Assembly (NCBI GenBank): GCA_937625935.1
Contig: OW569386.1
Coordinates: 310,001 to 374,000 of the forward strand
DNA: 64,000 nt
Direction: 5' to 3'
Source: Tetramitus jugosus
Lineage: Eukaryota; Heterolobosea; Eutetramitea; Acrasida; Vahlkampfiidae
Each line of letters opens with the position of its first letter. Position 1 is the stretch's first letter. The translations under genes were made by a program, and so were the position numbers. The notes under the pieces are model-generated. The model made no database searches, was not told the DNA's origin, and worked only from the letters and a program-made list of their open reading frames with translations. Positions 1 to 9,737 of this stretch are shown here, one piece after another.

Positions 1-969
1 CCCAGTTCGCTCATCGATACCCTTGAAAAACCTCTCGTCCTTCTGAACATCAAACACGTTCAAAAAGTCCCCTGTACTGAAACATGATCCAACAATGCTT
101 TTGGAGTCTCTTGCCGATATCCGAATCACATCGGGTATCTTCTTAATGATATCTTCATCTACATACTCGTCGTCAATAGAAGGTGGACAAACTATGGCTA
201 AACTCTCGAGCTCTTTGTCTTTTGGATTATGAATAAATAAAGTTGCGGTGACTGCACTCAGAGAAAGCACTAAGGCTTCTAACATGCTTTTCATGAGCGA
301 TAGAAATAGTTCCCTTCGATCATTAATTGAACTCGTAGTAGATGCTGTTGGTGTGTTTGATCTCATTGTAACCTTCTTATTTAGTAGCAAGTGATCTCTC
401 TGTTTTCTCAATGTTTCTTTTTCCTCTTGTAATCTGTCCAAGTTCATCATACACTCACTCCATCGATCCTGTAATTTATCATATCTAGCTCTCCAGTCTT
501 TAATTTTCATGTCTCTCTCCCTGTTTGATATCGCTAAATCTGTTCGCAACATTTCAATCTCATTGTTCTTCTTTTGTTCATTCTGAACGACGATGGTGTC
601 CACTTCACTCAACAAGGTCTCGAATCCTATTCGATCACCCTCTCCTGTCATGATCGTATTAGAGTACATTCTTCGGATCTTGTTCAGAGCTCTCGCTAGC
701 TTGGTCTCCTCCTGTAGCAAAAAGTCATCAAACATGTCATCTTCATCATCTTCGTCCTTGTTCATGTGTACGTTGCCTTGTTGATCTGACTGAACTTGCT
801 TCCCATCATTTCTACCATTCATACCATGCACAGTGTGTTGATGATTCTCCATGCTACCGTTCTCATTCCTTCCTTGCTTGCTGTCTTCGTTGTCTCGACT
901 TAGTCCTTGAGTACTTTGGCGCCCTGAGTGAGAAGACGAAGGTTTATCGTTGGTCATCACAGAGTCCAT
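1..969 (-). CDS. GAF-domain protein, N-terminal part (runs off the window)
   Basis: Reading from an ATG at 969-967, the frame stays open for 323 codons to the window edge, so the C-terminus is missing. Residues 1-75 are polar and disordered with an acidic stretch. About 80-190 are charged and heptad-like, probably coiled coil. About 205-323 look like the start of a GAF domain: a hydrophobic helix (FLSLMKSMLEAL), a strand with FIHNPKDKELESL, then the characteristic GAF segment ending NVFDVQKDERFFKGIDERTG. GAF domains bind small ligands or cyclic nucleotides and sit before catalytic domains in phosphodiesterases, nucleotide cyclases and histidine kinases. Which catalytic domain follows cannot be seen. 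The domain call is by family pattern; the open frame is seen directly. Confidence 0.75.
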   Translation of the reverse strand, partial: MDSVMTNDKPSSSHSGRQSTQGLSRDNEDSKQGRNENGSMENHQHTVHGMNGRNDGKQVQSDQQGNVHMNKDEDDEDDMFDDFLLQEETKLARALNKIRRMYSNTIMTGEGDRIGFETLLSEVDTIVVQNEQKKNNEIEMLRTDLAISNRERDMKIKDWRARYDKLQDRWSECMMNLDRLQEEKETLRKQRDHLLLNKKVTMRSNTPTASTTSSINDRRELFLSLMKSMLEALVLSLSAVTATLFIHNPKDKELESLAIVCPPSIDDEYVDEDIIKKIPDVIRISARDSKSIVGSCFSTGDFLNVFDVQKDERFFKGIDERTG

Positions 970-1114
970 CTTGGAGATTGTACGTCAATGATTTGGTTGG
1001 AATAGAATTGACCTTCTCAACTTCACGAACGTGCAACCTGTGAAGAAAGATTCGACCACTTTCTGTAGCCCGAAACCGAAAAAGGGCCGCTGAGCGGAGA
1101 AACGTCTCATTTAT

Positions 1115-1921
1115 TTACAAGTTTCTCTGCAAGTCTGCCATCATTGCTTCGAGCTGCTGCTTAAGCAATTGAGCTTGCAGGAGCTGATCCTTTGGATTCG
1201 CAATGTTCTGGATGGCTGATTGAAGATTAAACATGGATGCAGCAATCTGTGGTTCCTCAGTTGATCTTGTCGGCTTCTTGGTTGCAGAGCCAAAGACTGT
1301 TCTCTTTCCACCAGTGCCTGGCAATCGATTACTGTTCGTTGTCTTCCTAGGCGTTTTACTCGTGTTGTTATTTGAGTGCAACGTCTGTAGAATTCTGCTT
1401 GTAATCTCCTGACCTGCAGCCTCACCATCCATCCGACACAAATTATCAATATCACTACCATAAACATTCTTAAACTCTTTCATTGTCATTTGTTTGAGCT
1501 TTGTTGGTAATTTAAACAATTGTACAGCGAGTTCTCTCTGAACACGAGCACAGCACTGTTCTCCCATTGTTTTCAGAGTCACACAACGAGTCTCTACTTC
1601 GTCATCGTACTGACGAATAATCAATTCCAATTTTTGCTTGTCAATATGGTTCAACGAACTAGAAACCGTGTTGGAGAACTTGGTGGAGCGAGAATGATTT
1701 CGCGGGGTAAAAAGTTGAGTACTCTGATCAGATTCACAGTCAGAGCTATCAGTAGTGGTGGTAGATGCGGTGCTGGATCTCTGACTTGTTCTCCTGCGCC
1801 TCCGTCTTGTTGTTGTCGATGACATGCTTTCTTTTCGGCTTACAACAGGAGTGGACACTTCCTCTTCTTCTTCCTCTTGTTGTTGAGTCGTTCTTCTTCT
1901 GGATGTTCGTACACGGGGCAT
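1115..1921 (-). CDS. Borealin-like chromosomal passenger protein
   Basis: 268 aa, single exon, ATG at 1921. The first ~95 residues are low-complexity (Arg, Glu, Thr and Ser runs). About residues 95-150 resemble the Nbl1/borealin N-terminal helix family: LELIIRQYDDEVETR, then KLPTKLKQMTMKEF, the counterpart of the conserved 'FDxEVE ... RLPKxLRxM' pattern. In other eukaryotes this helix bundles with INCENP and survivin to target Aurora B to centromeres and the midzone. The middle is basic and Gly/Thr-rich; the last ~40 residues form a Gln/Leu-rich helix. It is divergent from COMMD5 across a 288-base spacer. The homology is by eye and moderate; a generic coiled-coil protein is the alternative. 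Confidence 0.6.
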   Translation of the reverse strand: MPRVRTSRRRTTQQQEEEEEEVSTPVVSRKESMSSTTTRRRRRRTSQRSSTASTTTTDSSDCESDQSTQLFTPRNHSRSTKFSNTVSSSLNHIDKQKLELIIRQYDDEVETRCVTLKTMGEQCCARVQRELAVQLFKLPTKLKQMTMKEFKNVYGSDIDNLCRMDGEAAGQEITSRILQTLHSNNNTSKTPRKTTNSNRLPGTGGKRTVFGSATKKPTRSTEEPQIAASMFNLQSAIQNIANPKDQLLQAQLLKQQLEAMMADLQRNL

Positions 1922-2209
1922 TATGGTTTATTCGTCTTCTATTATGTATCTCGTGTGTTGTTGTTCGTCAATTCTTTACCGAGCTCAAAAATGAATAATT
2001 TTCTTTCCAGGACTTAAAAATTTGGAGGGAAGGTAACGTTCCATTTTTTGAACTCCGACAACCATTTCCCCTCGCTTTTTTTACAAATTGCATTCTTCAA
2101 TCACTCACTTCCAAAAGAGATAAAATACCGCGCCAAAAAAGCAAACAAGAACACAAACAAACACACATACATATAGATATCTATCAAAACAACAAACAAC
2201 AACAACAAA
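1922..2209. promoter_or_regulatory. Divergent promoter region with an E2F-like site
   Basis: Shared upstream region of the borealin-like gene (leftward) and the COMMD5-like gene (rightward). It contains GCGCCAAA at 2130-2137, the reverse complement of TTTGGCGC. The bases just before the COMMD5 ATG are a CA-rich leader with CAA repeats, common ahead of start codons in this window. The promoter role is inferred from position. Confidence 0.4.
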
Positions 2210-3013
2210 ATGAACATACCAAACGATGGAACCATTTATTTTCTAGGTGACAAAATACCGCAAGAAGTCATCCGCATGCTCATTGTCCTCCCCCACATTT
2301 CCACTCAAAATATTGAAAAAATTCTTCAATACGTCATTCAATACATTTCTGGTATACCTGTTGCATCTACTACTACCACTACTACATCATCATCATCATC
2401 TGACAATCATGAATCTTCATCATCATCATCATCATCAATGGGTGTGACTGAAGAACAATCACTCCTCATTTCTCAATTGAATGAACAAATGGAATCTGAA
2501 TTTGAAGTGTCATGGCAAACGATTCCATTGAAGAAGAAGAAAAAATCAGAGATTGAGCATGTACAATTGGCAAAAACAAGTGGATTGTTTCCCGTCGTGT
2601 TCACTGGTCTGTATTTTATGATTCGGAGTGCCATTCGTCAAAAATTGAGAAATGCAGATTTTTTGGATCAGTGCACTCGATTGATGATGCATGAAGCGGC
2701 GTTGAAATTGGTGACAAAAATGTATGAGAACAAAAAGGAACAGTTGATTCAGGTGAGTAAGGACAGAGCCAGTTGGTTTCAAACAGTGATCAATGTTCGA
2801 TGGAGAATTGATGTGACGATTAGTACGTCTGTGATGAGTCGTGTGTTCAAACCGGTGCTCATGCTACAGTTGGAGTTGAGTAATGGAGTAGTGAGAACAA
2901 TGGAAGTTTCACTGCAACAGTTTCACGAGTTGAGATTGGCATGTGCAACGGCAATGAACGATATGATTACAGTGTCGAATCATCCTGTGATGCTCATCAA
3001 GGACAGAGACTAA
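2210..3013 (+). CDS. COMM domain-containing protein, COMMD5-like
   Basis: 267 aa, ATG at 2210, no intron. The N-terminal half is a helical region typical of COMMD proteins, interrupted by a Thr/Ser run at about residues 54-76. The last ~75 residues are a COMM domain: WFQTVINVRWRIDVTIS, VMSRVFKPVLMLQLELS, then EVSLQQFHELR. The WRxDVxISTS pattern and the QFHELR helix are closest to COMMD5 as I remember it. COMMD proteins assemble with CCDC22 and CCDC93 in the Commander complex, which recycles membrane cargo from endosomes. The COMM call is firm; the COMMD5 assignment is a best match from memory. Confidence 0.8.
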   Translation: MNIPNDGTIYFLGDKIPQEVIRMLIVLPHISTQNIEKILQYVIQYISGIPVASTTTTTTSSSSSDNHESSSSSSSSMGVTEEQSLLISQLNEQMESEFEVSWQTIPLKKKKKSEIEHVQLAKTSGLFPVVFTGLYFMIRSAIRQKLRNADFLDQCTRLMMHEAALKLVTKMYENKKEQLIQVSKDRASWFQTVINVRWRIDVTISTSVMSRVFKPVLMLQLELSNGVVRTMEVSLQQFHELRLACATAMNDMITVSNHPVMLIKDRD

Positions 3014-3092
3014 ATCATCACACATTATTGTGTGTGTACTGTATTTGACTATAAAATTTTGATTCTGATTTTTTTAATTCGTTGGTGGTGAT

Positions 3093-5618
3093 TTAATCAC
3101 TGTCTGATTCCTCCTCGTCATCGTCTTCTTCCTCCTCTTCTTCCTCCTCGTCTTCCTCTTCTTCTTCTTCTTCAGACTCCTCTTCTGAGTCTTCTTCCTC
3201 GGACTCTTGCAAATAATCCACAAGATCCTTGATCAAGGCGTATGCCTTGAGATCGGACTCGTCTTCCGAGCCTTCGAGATCCTGAGCCCACTCTAATATG
3301 GCATTCACGGACACTATATCGAAATTGTTCAAGATTTGGACAATGTATCGCAACAGGGAAGCAAATTCCGTTCCGTTCGTTCTCGTAAAGAACAACAAGT
3401 AGTCCAACAACTCAATTTGTTCATTGATCTTGTTCTTGTTGATAAACATGGTCAACAGGTACTTCCAGCTTGTCTTGTTCGGTTCAGGGTTCTCTAGAAT
3501 TATCTGGAACATCTTCAACATTTCAGTTGGTGATCTTTCATCTTGCTTGACATATTGGAGCATGGCAGCAAGCACAGCCTTACCACAATCCATCATTGTT
3601 GTATCATTAGACAACTTCAATGAGTTCAATTCCAACTTTGTGTTAGAAATGTCATGGTTGCGAGCAATGGCTCTCTTCAGGGTGTCCAACACTTCAGCAA
3701 AGAAATGTGCCAATTCATCAGTGACTTCAGCAGCAAGATTTACATCCTCTTCCGCAAATCGATCCATCTCTTCTTCCTCTGCCTCATCGACAACCAATCC
3801 GGACATTGAAGCCAATTCATCATCACTCATGCCCAACAGATTGTACAGTTCGGAATTATGGATGATATACTTTCTTCCGATTCCTCCTCTACCGACTTGT
3901 GAAGCATCAGTTTCAACAGTGCTCAAATCAACGGCAGCAGGCGCAGAGATAGATGCATCTCTAATTCGTTGCTTACTGCGGGTGTCTTCTGAATCAGATG
4001 CTTCTTCTGATCCGAGCTCATCCTCATCGTCACCAAACTCGTTATCACTCTTGAAGTCGTCAAAGTCTTCTTCATCGTCCTCATTGCTTTCGAATCCACT
4101 TTCGCTGTCATAATTGTCTTCGTCACTCGCATCTTCATCGTCATCAAAATTGTCATCATCGTCTTCATTCTCTTGATTCTTGGTGCTGAGACGAACGTGC
4201 TCTTCAACAACAAACTCTGGTCCAATGACAACATCATATGACAAGATGGCACCTCTCTTAATGACTGCACTGTGCTTCACCTTGACTCTATTACACAGCA
4301 GACAACTGTCCATGACAACATTGTCCTCAATGACCACATCATCCCAAATATAACAATTCTGAATGACACAATTGTTGCCAATCTTGACATTTCGACCAAT
4401 AATGGATCCAGAAACCACAGAGTTCTCTCCAATGTGAGTATTCTTTCCTACAACGGTATCTTCTCCCAATTCGCACGATCTGGCCAAGTAAACTGGTGAT
4501 TCTGCATAGTTGTTCGGACGCCAGAACTCAAAGTTGGTTCCATAGGAGAAATTCGTGTCTGGTGCCACAGGGTACATCCATCGTCGAACAATGTCCTTGC
4601 TCACGAGATCATAACTGCGGAAACCTCTGATTCTGGATGAGTAGGAATTGGAGACAATCACTGGAGCGACTCTCCACTGAGTGACTTCATCCTCGGACAG
4701 GATATGACCCTTGAGGAAATCCATTCTCAAATCATTAAAGTCAAAATTCTCGTTCAGCACGTCGAGCACAGCAGGCGAACAAATATCAATATGACAATCC
4801 ATCAAATCCGATCTCAGAACCACATCACCACTCTTCTTCATTTGTTCAATGGACATGGAGAATGGTTTTGGCTTCTTTCCATTCTTTTTCCTCTCTGAAT
4901 CTCTCTCTTGCAAGTGCAAATTACTGTCATAGCTCAATAGCGTATTGGTCTCTGGTGCAATACTCAGAGTCACTGAATCAGACGTTGGAATGGTCAATGT
5001 TTTTTTTCTTGCAAAAACAGAGCTCATAATCAAAGTAGGATCCTTCTTTCTGGCTTCTCTGTGTCGTTCAATAATAGGTTTCAAGTCAATGTTGCTCACA
5101 ACGTCTCCAGCAATCAACACAAAGTCATTGTTACGAATCAGATCCATTTCATGAACAGAACGAAGTGCATCACCTGCACTAGTGGCAGATTGAGATTCAA
5201 TGGTTCGAACTTCGACACCCAATTGTGCATTCGTCCACTTGTCACTCTTTTTGATATAGTTTTTGATTTGTTGGGCATGAGCACAGCAAAAGACAAAAAT
5301 TTCTTGGACACCACTGGCTGCCAATAGCTCTAGCACGTATTCAAGGATGGGAACATTCACCAATGGTAATAACGTCTTTTTTTTTGTATCATCAAAAAGG
5401 TTAGTTAGTTTTTGTAAGGTGTATACATTTTTTTGGCGCGCTGACAATTAGTCCGACAACAAAAAGAAAAAGAAGCTTACTCTTGGTCTTTGAAGCGTAA
5501 TAGGACGGAATTCCTTTGAGAATGAATCGGCCAAAACAACGGCCTTTATGCGATCTTCGGCTCTTTGAATGTTGGAACCACCCTTTGATCCACCCTTCTT
5601 TTGTGTTGGTTTCGTCAT
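3093..5618 (-). CDS. EIF2B5: Translation initiation factor eIF2B subunit epsilon
   Basis: Two exons: 5618-5481 and 5375-3093, with a phase-0 intron 5376-5480 (donor GTAAGC, acceptor AAG). Product about 806 aa. Exon 1 supplies the nucleotidyltransferase start (AVVLADSFSKEFRPI); exon 2 continues TLLPLVNVPILEYVLE and FVFCCAHAQQIK. Left-handed beta-helix hexapeptide repeats follow (IGENSVVSGSIIGRNVKIGN), then an unusually long Asp/Glu/Ser-rich insert around residues 430-530, then the helical W2/eIF5C domain that carries exchange activity. The tail is almost entirely acidic. This is the catalytic subunit that exchanges GDP for GTP on eIF2 in the cytosol. Without the intron the frame would begin at a weak internal ATG and lose the first motif, which is why the two-exon model is chosen. 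Confidence 0.93.
5376..5480 (-). other. Intron of eIF2B epsilon gene, containing TTTTGGCGCG
   Basis: 105-nt GT-AG intron, phase 0. An E2F-like TTTTGGCGCG lies at 5431-5440 inside it. Removing the intron joins the conserved QRPR and TLLPLVN segments exactly as expected for eIF2B epsilon. Confidence 0.85.
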
Positions 5619-5930
5619 GATTTTTCGTTTTCGTTTTGTTGTTGTTTTGCTGCGATTTTTTTTTCACGCTTTTTTTTTCAAGTCACTTTTGCCTCCGCCC
5701 GTGTGACACAAACACTTGTGAAATTGCATGCCTCAATCTCAAGATTGTCCTACTGAGCATCGGAGTTAAAGTCATGTATTGTATTGTTGGATCAGACTGT
5801 TGTGTAAATTGTAATGAGCAAGCTCCTTCAAAATAAGTCAGCTGATTGCTTGTTGTGTTTTATTAATTATAACATGTTTATGTACGATCAAAATGAGAAG
5901 AATTAAAATCTTGGAGAAAGCTTCGCCACC

Positions 5931-6807
5931 TTAAAATCTTCGCTTGTCTTCTCTGAAGAATCTCTTGAGCACGAACACTTGGACAACGCTCATGATTACC
6001 AATACAATTGCCTCGACAATTGACCAGTACAAAATCTTATCATTGGTCTCTTCAGCCACTAAACAATGTCAAACAGAAAAAAGCACGCTGTGAGTAAACA
6101 ACAATCAACATAACAAGGTATGGAATGGAGTCAAAAATAATACAACAACAACAACAAAAAACAACATACAATCTCTGTGATTATGTTCTCTCATTCTCAA
6201 ATATTTTTGTTCGTTTTGAATTTCGCTCAATCCCTCTGTCAATCTCATGATTGATTTCACAATTGGATCAGAGTGATCTGAATTTCAGACAAAAAAAAAT
6301 ACACACACACACAACCATGTTAGCTCACACATAAAAACAACAACAACAACAACAACAATAAAAAAAATATCATCAATTTTCAAAGCTAAAAAACATACCA
6401 ATCTTTGTCAAATGAGGATCCATCACATCACCCACATGAACAGTAAATGAAACAACCTTTGGTGTCAATGTGCTCATGGCATTAGAGAAGCACAACTTGT
6501 AATCACCAGCATCAACAGCAGTCAATGTAAACTTTCCTTCCGTTTCTCTATCAATCTGATGAACCAAATCATTCTTTGGTCCATACATTTTGAAGTCAAT
6601 GTCCAAGAATCCACCACTGGCGACTTGGAATTGAACTTGTACTTTTACATTTTCTTTGGAAACACTTTCAAAGAAGCATTGTTCGGCCTTTGCATCAATT
6701 TTGACTGTAATTGCTTGAACGAGTGAAGATGATGATGATGTCAAGAGGAGGAAAATGGAGCACAGAACGAGTAGAGTGATCGCAGAGATTTTGGATAGTG
6801 TGATCAT
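5931..6807 (-). CDS. p24/TMED (emp24/GP25L) family cargo receptor
   Basis: Three exons: 6807-6399, 6277-6170 and 6058-5931, giving 214 aa. Introns are 6278-6398 and 6059-6169, both with GTATGT donors. The ATG at 6807 is preferred over upstream codons because it directly begins a signal peptide (MITLSKISAITLLVL...). A GOLD beta-sandwich domain follows with the conserved Cys pair (AEQCFFE and YKLCFSN). Exon 2 encodes the coiled-coil neck (EIQNEQKYLRMREHNHRD). Exon 3 encodes the single transmembrane helix (YWSIVEAIVLVIMSVVQVFV) and a short tail KRFFREDKRRF with the FF and basic signals for COPII/COPI binding. It would cycle between ER and Golgi sorting secretory cargo. Exon joins keep frame and match family order, so the model is strong. 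Confidence 0.93.
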
Positions 6808-7157
6808 GATTTGTTGCCAAAAAAAAAATCTTAGAGTGTTGTTATTTGTTGTTTTTGGTGTTGTTGTTGGTATTTGATGATGTTGCCGTTCTCTCTCAGA
6901 TGATTTTTGTTTGCCCAAATCACAAAAAAAGATTGTCGTGTTTTTTTTTCTTTGTGTCGGGAGTCGGATCTATTTCTTTCGAATTCAAAAATAGTTGGAC
7001 CATAGGAGAAAAACAATTCTGTGAGTGGGCGCTTTTCGCTCACACAAGCCACACAGAAATTCAAACAACACACAACTGAACAAAACACACGAAGCTCATT
7101 CTGAATATCTGAACAAGATAAACGAGACAACATCACATAAAAACAACACGAAAAAAA
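6808..7157. promoter_or_regulatory. Divergent spacer between TMED and BSD-domain genes
   Basis: 350 bases between two divergent start codons. It has CAA-repeat and A-rich leaders on both sides. I see no conserved gene; apparent ORFs here lack an ATG-led, family-like product. Confidence 0.4.
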
Positions 7158-8225
7158 ATGTCATGGTTCAGCTTATCCACACTCACCGAACAAGGCACCA
7201 AGCTCATGGATGTCTACACGAGAGACATTTCTGAATTTGCCAGTGCACTCTCATCAGAGACGAGTCAACTGGTCACTGATGCAGCATCAAAGGTCAAAAC
7301 GACAATAGGATCCATAGATGGTGCTGGTGATGAACAACAACAAAAGATGGATACACACAAGAATAAGACCACCATGATAAGATCACTTCAACAGTCACAA
7401 GAGTCATTTGAGAAACGATTGATGGAGTTACAGCAAGATGAAGGCACGTACAAGCGAGATGTTCCACAATATTCTACTACGGCTGTTGTTGTGGATGGTG
7501 ACAGTAGTAGTGGTAGTGAGGAAAAGAAGGAAGAAGACTCCGACAGTGTCGGAGCATCGGAGAAGGAGGCGGCGTTATGGCGGGATTTTACAGACAAGTT
7601 TTTGAGCGCTTGGAATGTGGATGCGTACACTGATAAAATCTCAAAGCTGTTGGAGGAGAATGAATTTGTGAAAAAGTTTCACGGTGAGCTCGTTCCCGTC
7701 AACTTGACGTACGAAAGCTTTTGGAAACACTATTTTTATTGGTTCGAGAGATTTATGGAACAGGAGGAGCGGAGAAAAAAGCTCTTGCAGACGTTGGTCA
7801 ACCAGAGCATGGAGGACGAGGAGCTAGAAGGATGGGACGATGAAGAAGAGGAAGATGAGGAGAATTCTGGCGGTGGTGCCGGTCTCGATGAATGGAACAA
7901 TGAACTCATCAGAACTCAATACAATAAGCTAAAGGAAACAGTTCTTGTGATGCTCGGTGAGAATGACAAGGATGATGAGCACGCTGTTCGGTTAAAGAAG
8001 CAAATGAATGATTTGTTGAGTGCAGAGTGTCCATTCTTGTTTGAAACAGCATCGTCCTTGTTGAACGATGAGAGAAAGCAAGTGGAAGAAGATTCTCTGT
8101 TGATGGCTGCGGATGATCAGTTGGATGAGTCGAACCTACTGCGATCTACGACTCTGAAATCCAGTGTAGAAGCAGAAAATACTAATGGTGGTGAAGGTGA
8201 AGGTGATGAAGACGATTGGGAATAA
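7158..8225 (+). CDS. BSD domain-containing protein (BSDC1-like)
   Basis: 355 aa, ATG at 7158. The N-terminal helix (MSWFSLSTLTEQGTKLMDVY) is the amphipathic start typical of BSDC1/SYAP1-type proteins. About residues 152-205 form the BSD domain, with its conserved FW and YFYWFERF aromatic pairs and a preceding helix LLEENEFVKKFHGELVP. The remainder is acidic and low-complexity, ending DEDDWE. BSD domains occur in TFIIH p62, synapse-associated proteins and BSDC1; the exact role here is unknown. A perfect inverted repeat CTCCGAC-AGT-GTCGGAG lies inside the coding sequence near 7538-7554 and is probably coincidental. Confidence 0.8.
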   Translation: MSWFSLSTLTEQGTKLMDVYTRDISEFASALSSETSQLVTDAASKVKTTIGSIDGAGDEQQQKMDTHKNKTTMIRSLQQSQESFEKRLMELQQDEGTYKRDVPQYSTTAVVVDGDSSSGSEEKKEEDSDSVGASEKEAALWRDFTDKFLSAWNVDAYTDKISKLLEENEFVKKFHGELVPVNLTYESFWKHYFYWFERFMEQEERRKKLLQTLVNQSMEDEELEGWDDEEEEDEENSGGGAGLDEWNNELIRTQYNKLKETVLVMLGENDKDDEHAVRLKKQMNDLLSAECPFLFETASSLLNDERKQVEEDSLLMAADDQLDESNLLRSTTLKSSVEAENTNGGEGEGDEDDWE

Positions 8226-8433
8226 TGAATATATTCTCTCATTTCACCGAGAAACAAAAAACAACCCAAGGGTGCACCTACTCTTTGCGACGTATATCAA
8301 CCAAATCAGAGTGTGCACCAATTGCTGCAGAGCTGGCGATTCTTGTACAAAATCATGTAAACTTCTTCTTTAAAAGAAAGATCAATGAGAAAGATCTTTT
8401 CAATTCTTTTCATACAACAACTGAGCTTCCCTC

Positions 8434-9315
8434 TCAGAGCTCAACGTTGTGTATTCCACAAGCAATGGAAAACAGGTAATCTTGTTGGTGTTCACTTTCA
8501 GCCCACGCTGTGGTGAGACTCTTGAACTTTGTTTTAATTTCCTGGAAGGTGGCTTCACAAATGGCTCTCACACTTCTCTGTTTGGCATTGTATTCTTCTT
8601 CACCTTGACTGAGGGGATTGCCCTTCTTCGTGCGACCAGCAGGAATCGTGATTGGTGTGTAGCACTTCAATCCAGTCTCATGTTCGAACCTCTGGAAGTG
8701 TGCGTCACCAATAAACACACCACCACTGAAGCTTTCATCAAGAATTCTCTTGTTTATCTTTGCCCAGTGTGAATCATCTAGCTTTGGTGTGTATCCATCC
8801 GAGAAGAATCGAATTCTCCGTTTACCATCAGTGATGACCATTCTTCGCAGAGCTACCTTCTTTAGTTTACCACTATACAAGGGATGCTTCTTGAGTGCCT
8901 CTCCTCTTCTCTCAATTTGACAATCTGTTGAATCGATCCAAAGAGTAGTCTCTCCGAGGTCGCTCGGAATTTTTACTTTCTTTTTTGCTTTTTCCCAGTC
9001 AGCAGTAGTCCCAGGAGTGACTTGACTCCTACCCCAGGTGTTCAGTCCTTTTCTTACCTTTTTGATGTTTCTGTCAAGAGTTTTATGGTTGACGTTGTAC
9101 CAACCTTTTGTTGCCTTCGACAACTCGGAGAAACCAATATGGTATGCATCCTTGTACAGTTGTAGATACACTGTACGCCGAAGAAAGTGCTTCGGTTGAT
9201 CCTGACCCCCGAGATGAACCGGATGGCGAAAGAGGTAGCTGACCAATACATCAACCGTTGCTCTGCGAACTTTTTGCTCGACAGCTTCACGAATGTCACG
9301 ATATGACAGGGTCAT
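8434..9315 (-). CDS. DDE-superfamily transposase (IS4/IS5-Harbinger-like fold)
   Basis: 293 aa from the ATG at 9315; the frame extends upstream only through GTG. A DDE catalytic core is visible: WIDSTDCQIERR (first Asp), GVFIGDAHFQRF (second Asp) and RAICEATFQEIKTKFKSL, which matches the 'R..vE.aFg.lK' signature of the third acidic residue. The strand ALRRMVITDGKRRIRFFSDG between the first two Asp residues also fits. The frame is intact, so it may be recently active or domesticated. It is the only mobile-element gene I recognise in the window. I could not find terminal inverted repeats or a target-site duplication by eye in 8226-8433 or 9316-9737, so element ends are undefined. Confidence 0.75.
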   Translation of the reverse strand: MTLSYRDIREAVEQKVRRATVDVLVSYLFRHPVHLGGQDQPKHFLRRTVYLQLYKDAYHIGFSELSKATKGWYNVNHKTLDRNIKKVRKGLNTWGRSQVTPGTTADWEKAKKKVKIPSDLGETTLWIDSTDCQIERRGEALKKHPLYSGKLKKVALRRMVITDGKRRIRFFSDGYTPKLDDSHWAKINKRILDESFSGGVFIGDAHFQRFEHETGLKCYTPITIPAGRTKKGNPLSQGEEEYNAKQRSVRAICEATFQEIKTKFKSLTTAWAESEHQQDYLFSIACGIHNVEL

Positions 9316-9737
9316 TGTATTATTGGTTTTGGTGTTGTTTGGCCAAGCAATCACTTTTCAATCTAGCGGGCCCAATTTTCACCAAAGTGCACGGCCGAAG
9401 AAAAACTCTGGTGATCAAGATTCACTGGTTATTTTTACCACCAATAGTATCCATTGCAGGCCATAAAACTACTAGATCTCCAATCGCAATACACTCTATC
9501 ATCTGCAGTATTGACAATGAAACGGATGGATATATAATCAGATCTGTGTACTTCATTAACCTCTGATAAAATATTTAGCGACAGAATGGAACCTGGTCGT
9601 TTGAAGCATGCAAATGGAATGTATTTGCGCACATGCCCTTGGGCATTGTTGGCAATTCATTTTCGCCGTATGCCTGGTTGTTACAGTAGTATATTCTCAT
9701 ATAGTCAATACCATTACTGCTTCGTTAATTTTTCCTC
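9316..9737. other. Spacer upstream of the transposase; no gene seen
   Basis: 422 bases between the transposase start and the stop of the PhyH gene. Short frames are present but none has a recognisable product. If the transposon is complete, its 5' terminal repeat should lie here. Confidence 0.4.

Noticed and set aside
3424-4113. 229-codon plus-strand frame opposite eIF2B epsilon
   Set aside because: Ser-rich mirror of the acidic region on the coding strand; not a credible protein.
8226-9737. Terminal inverted repeats for the transposase
   Set aside because: Looked for by eye around GGGTGCACC (about 8269) and GTGCAC (about 9387); no convincing matching pair was found.
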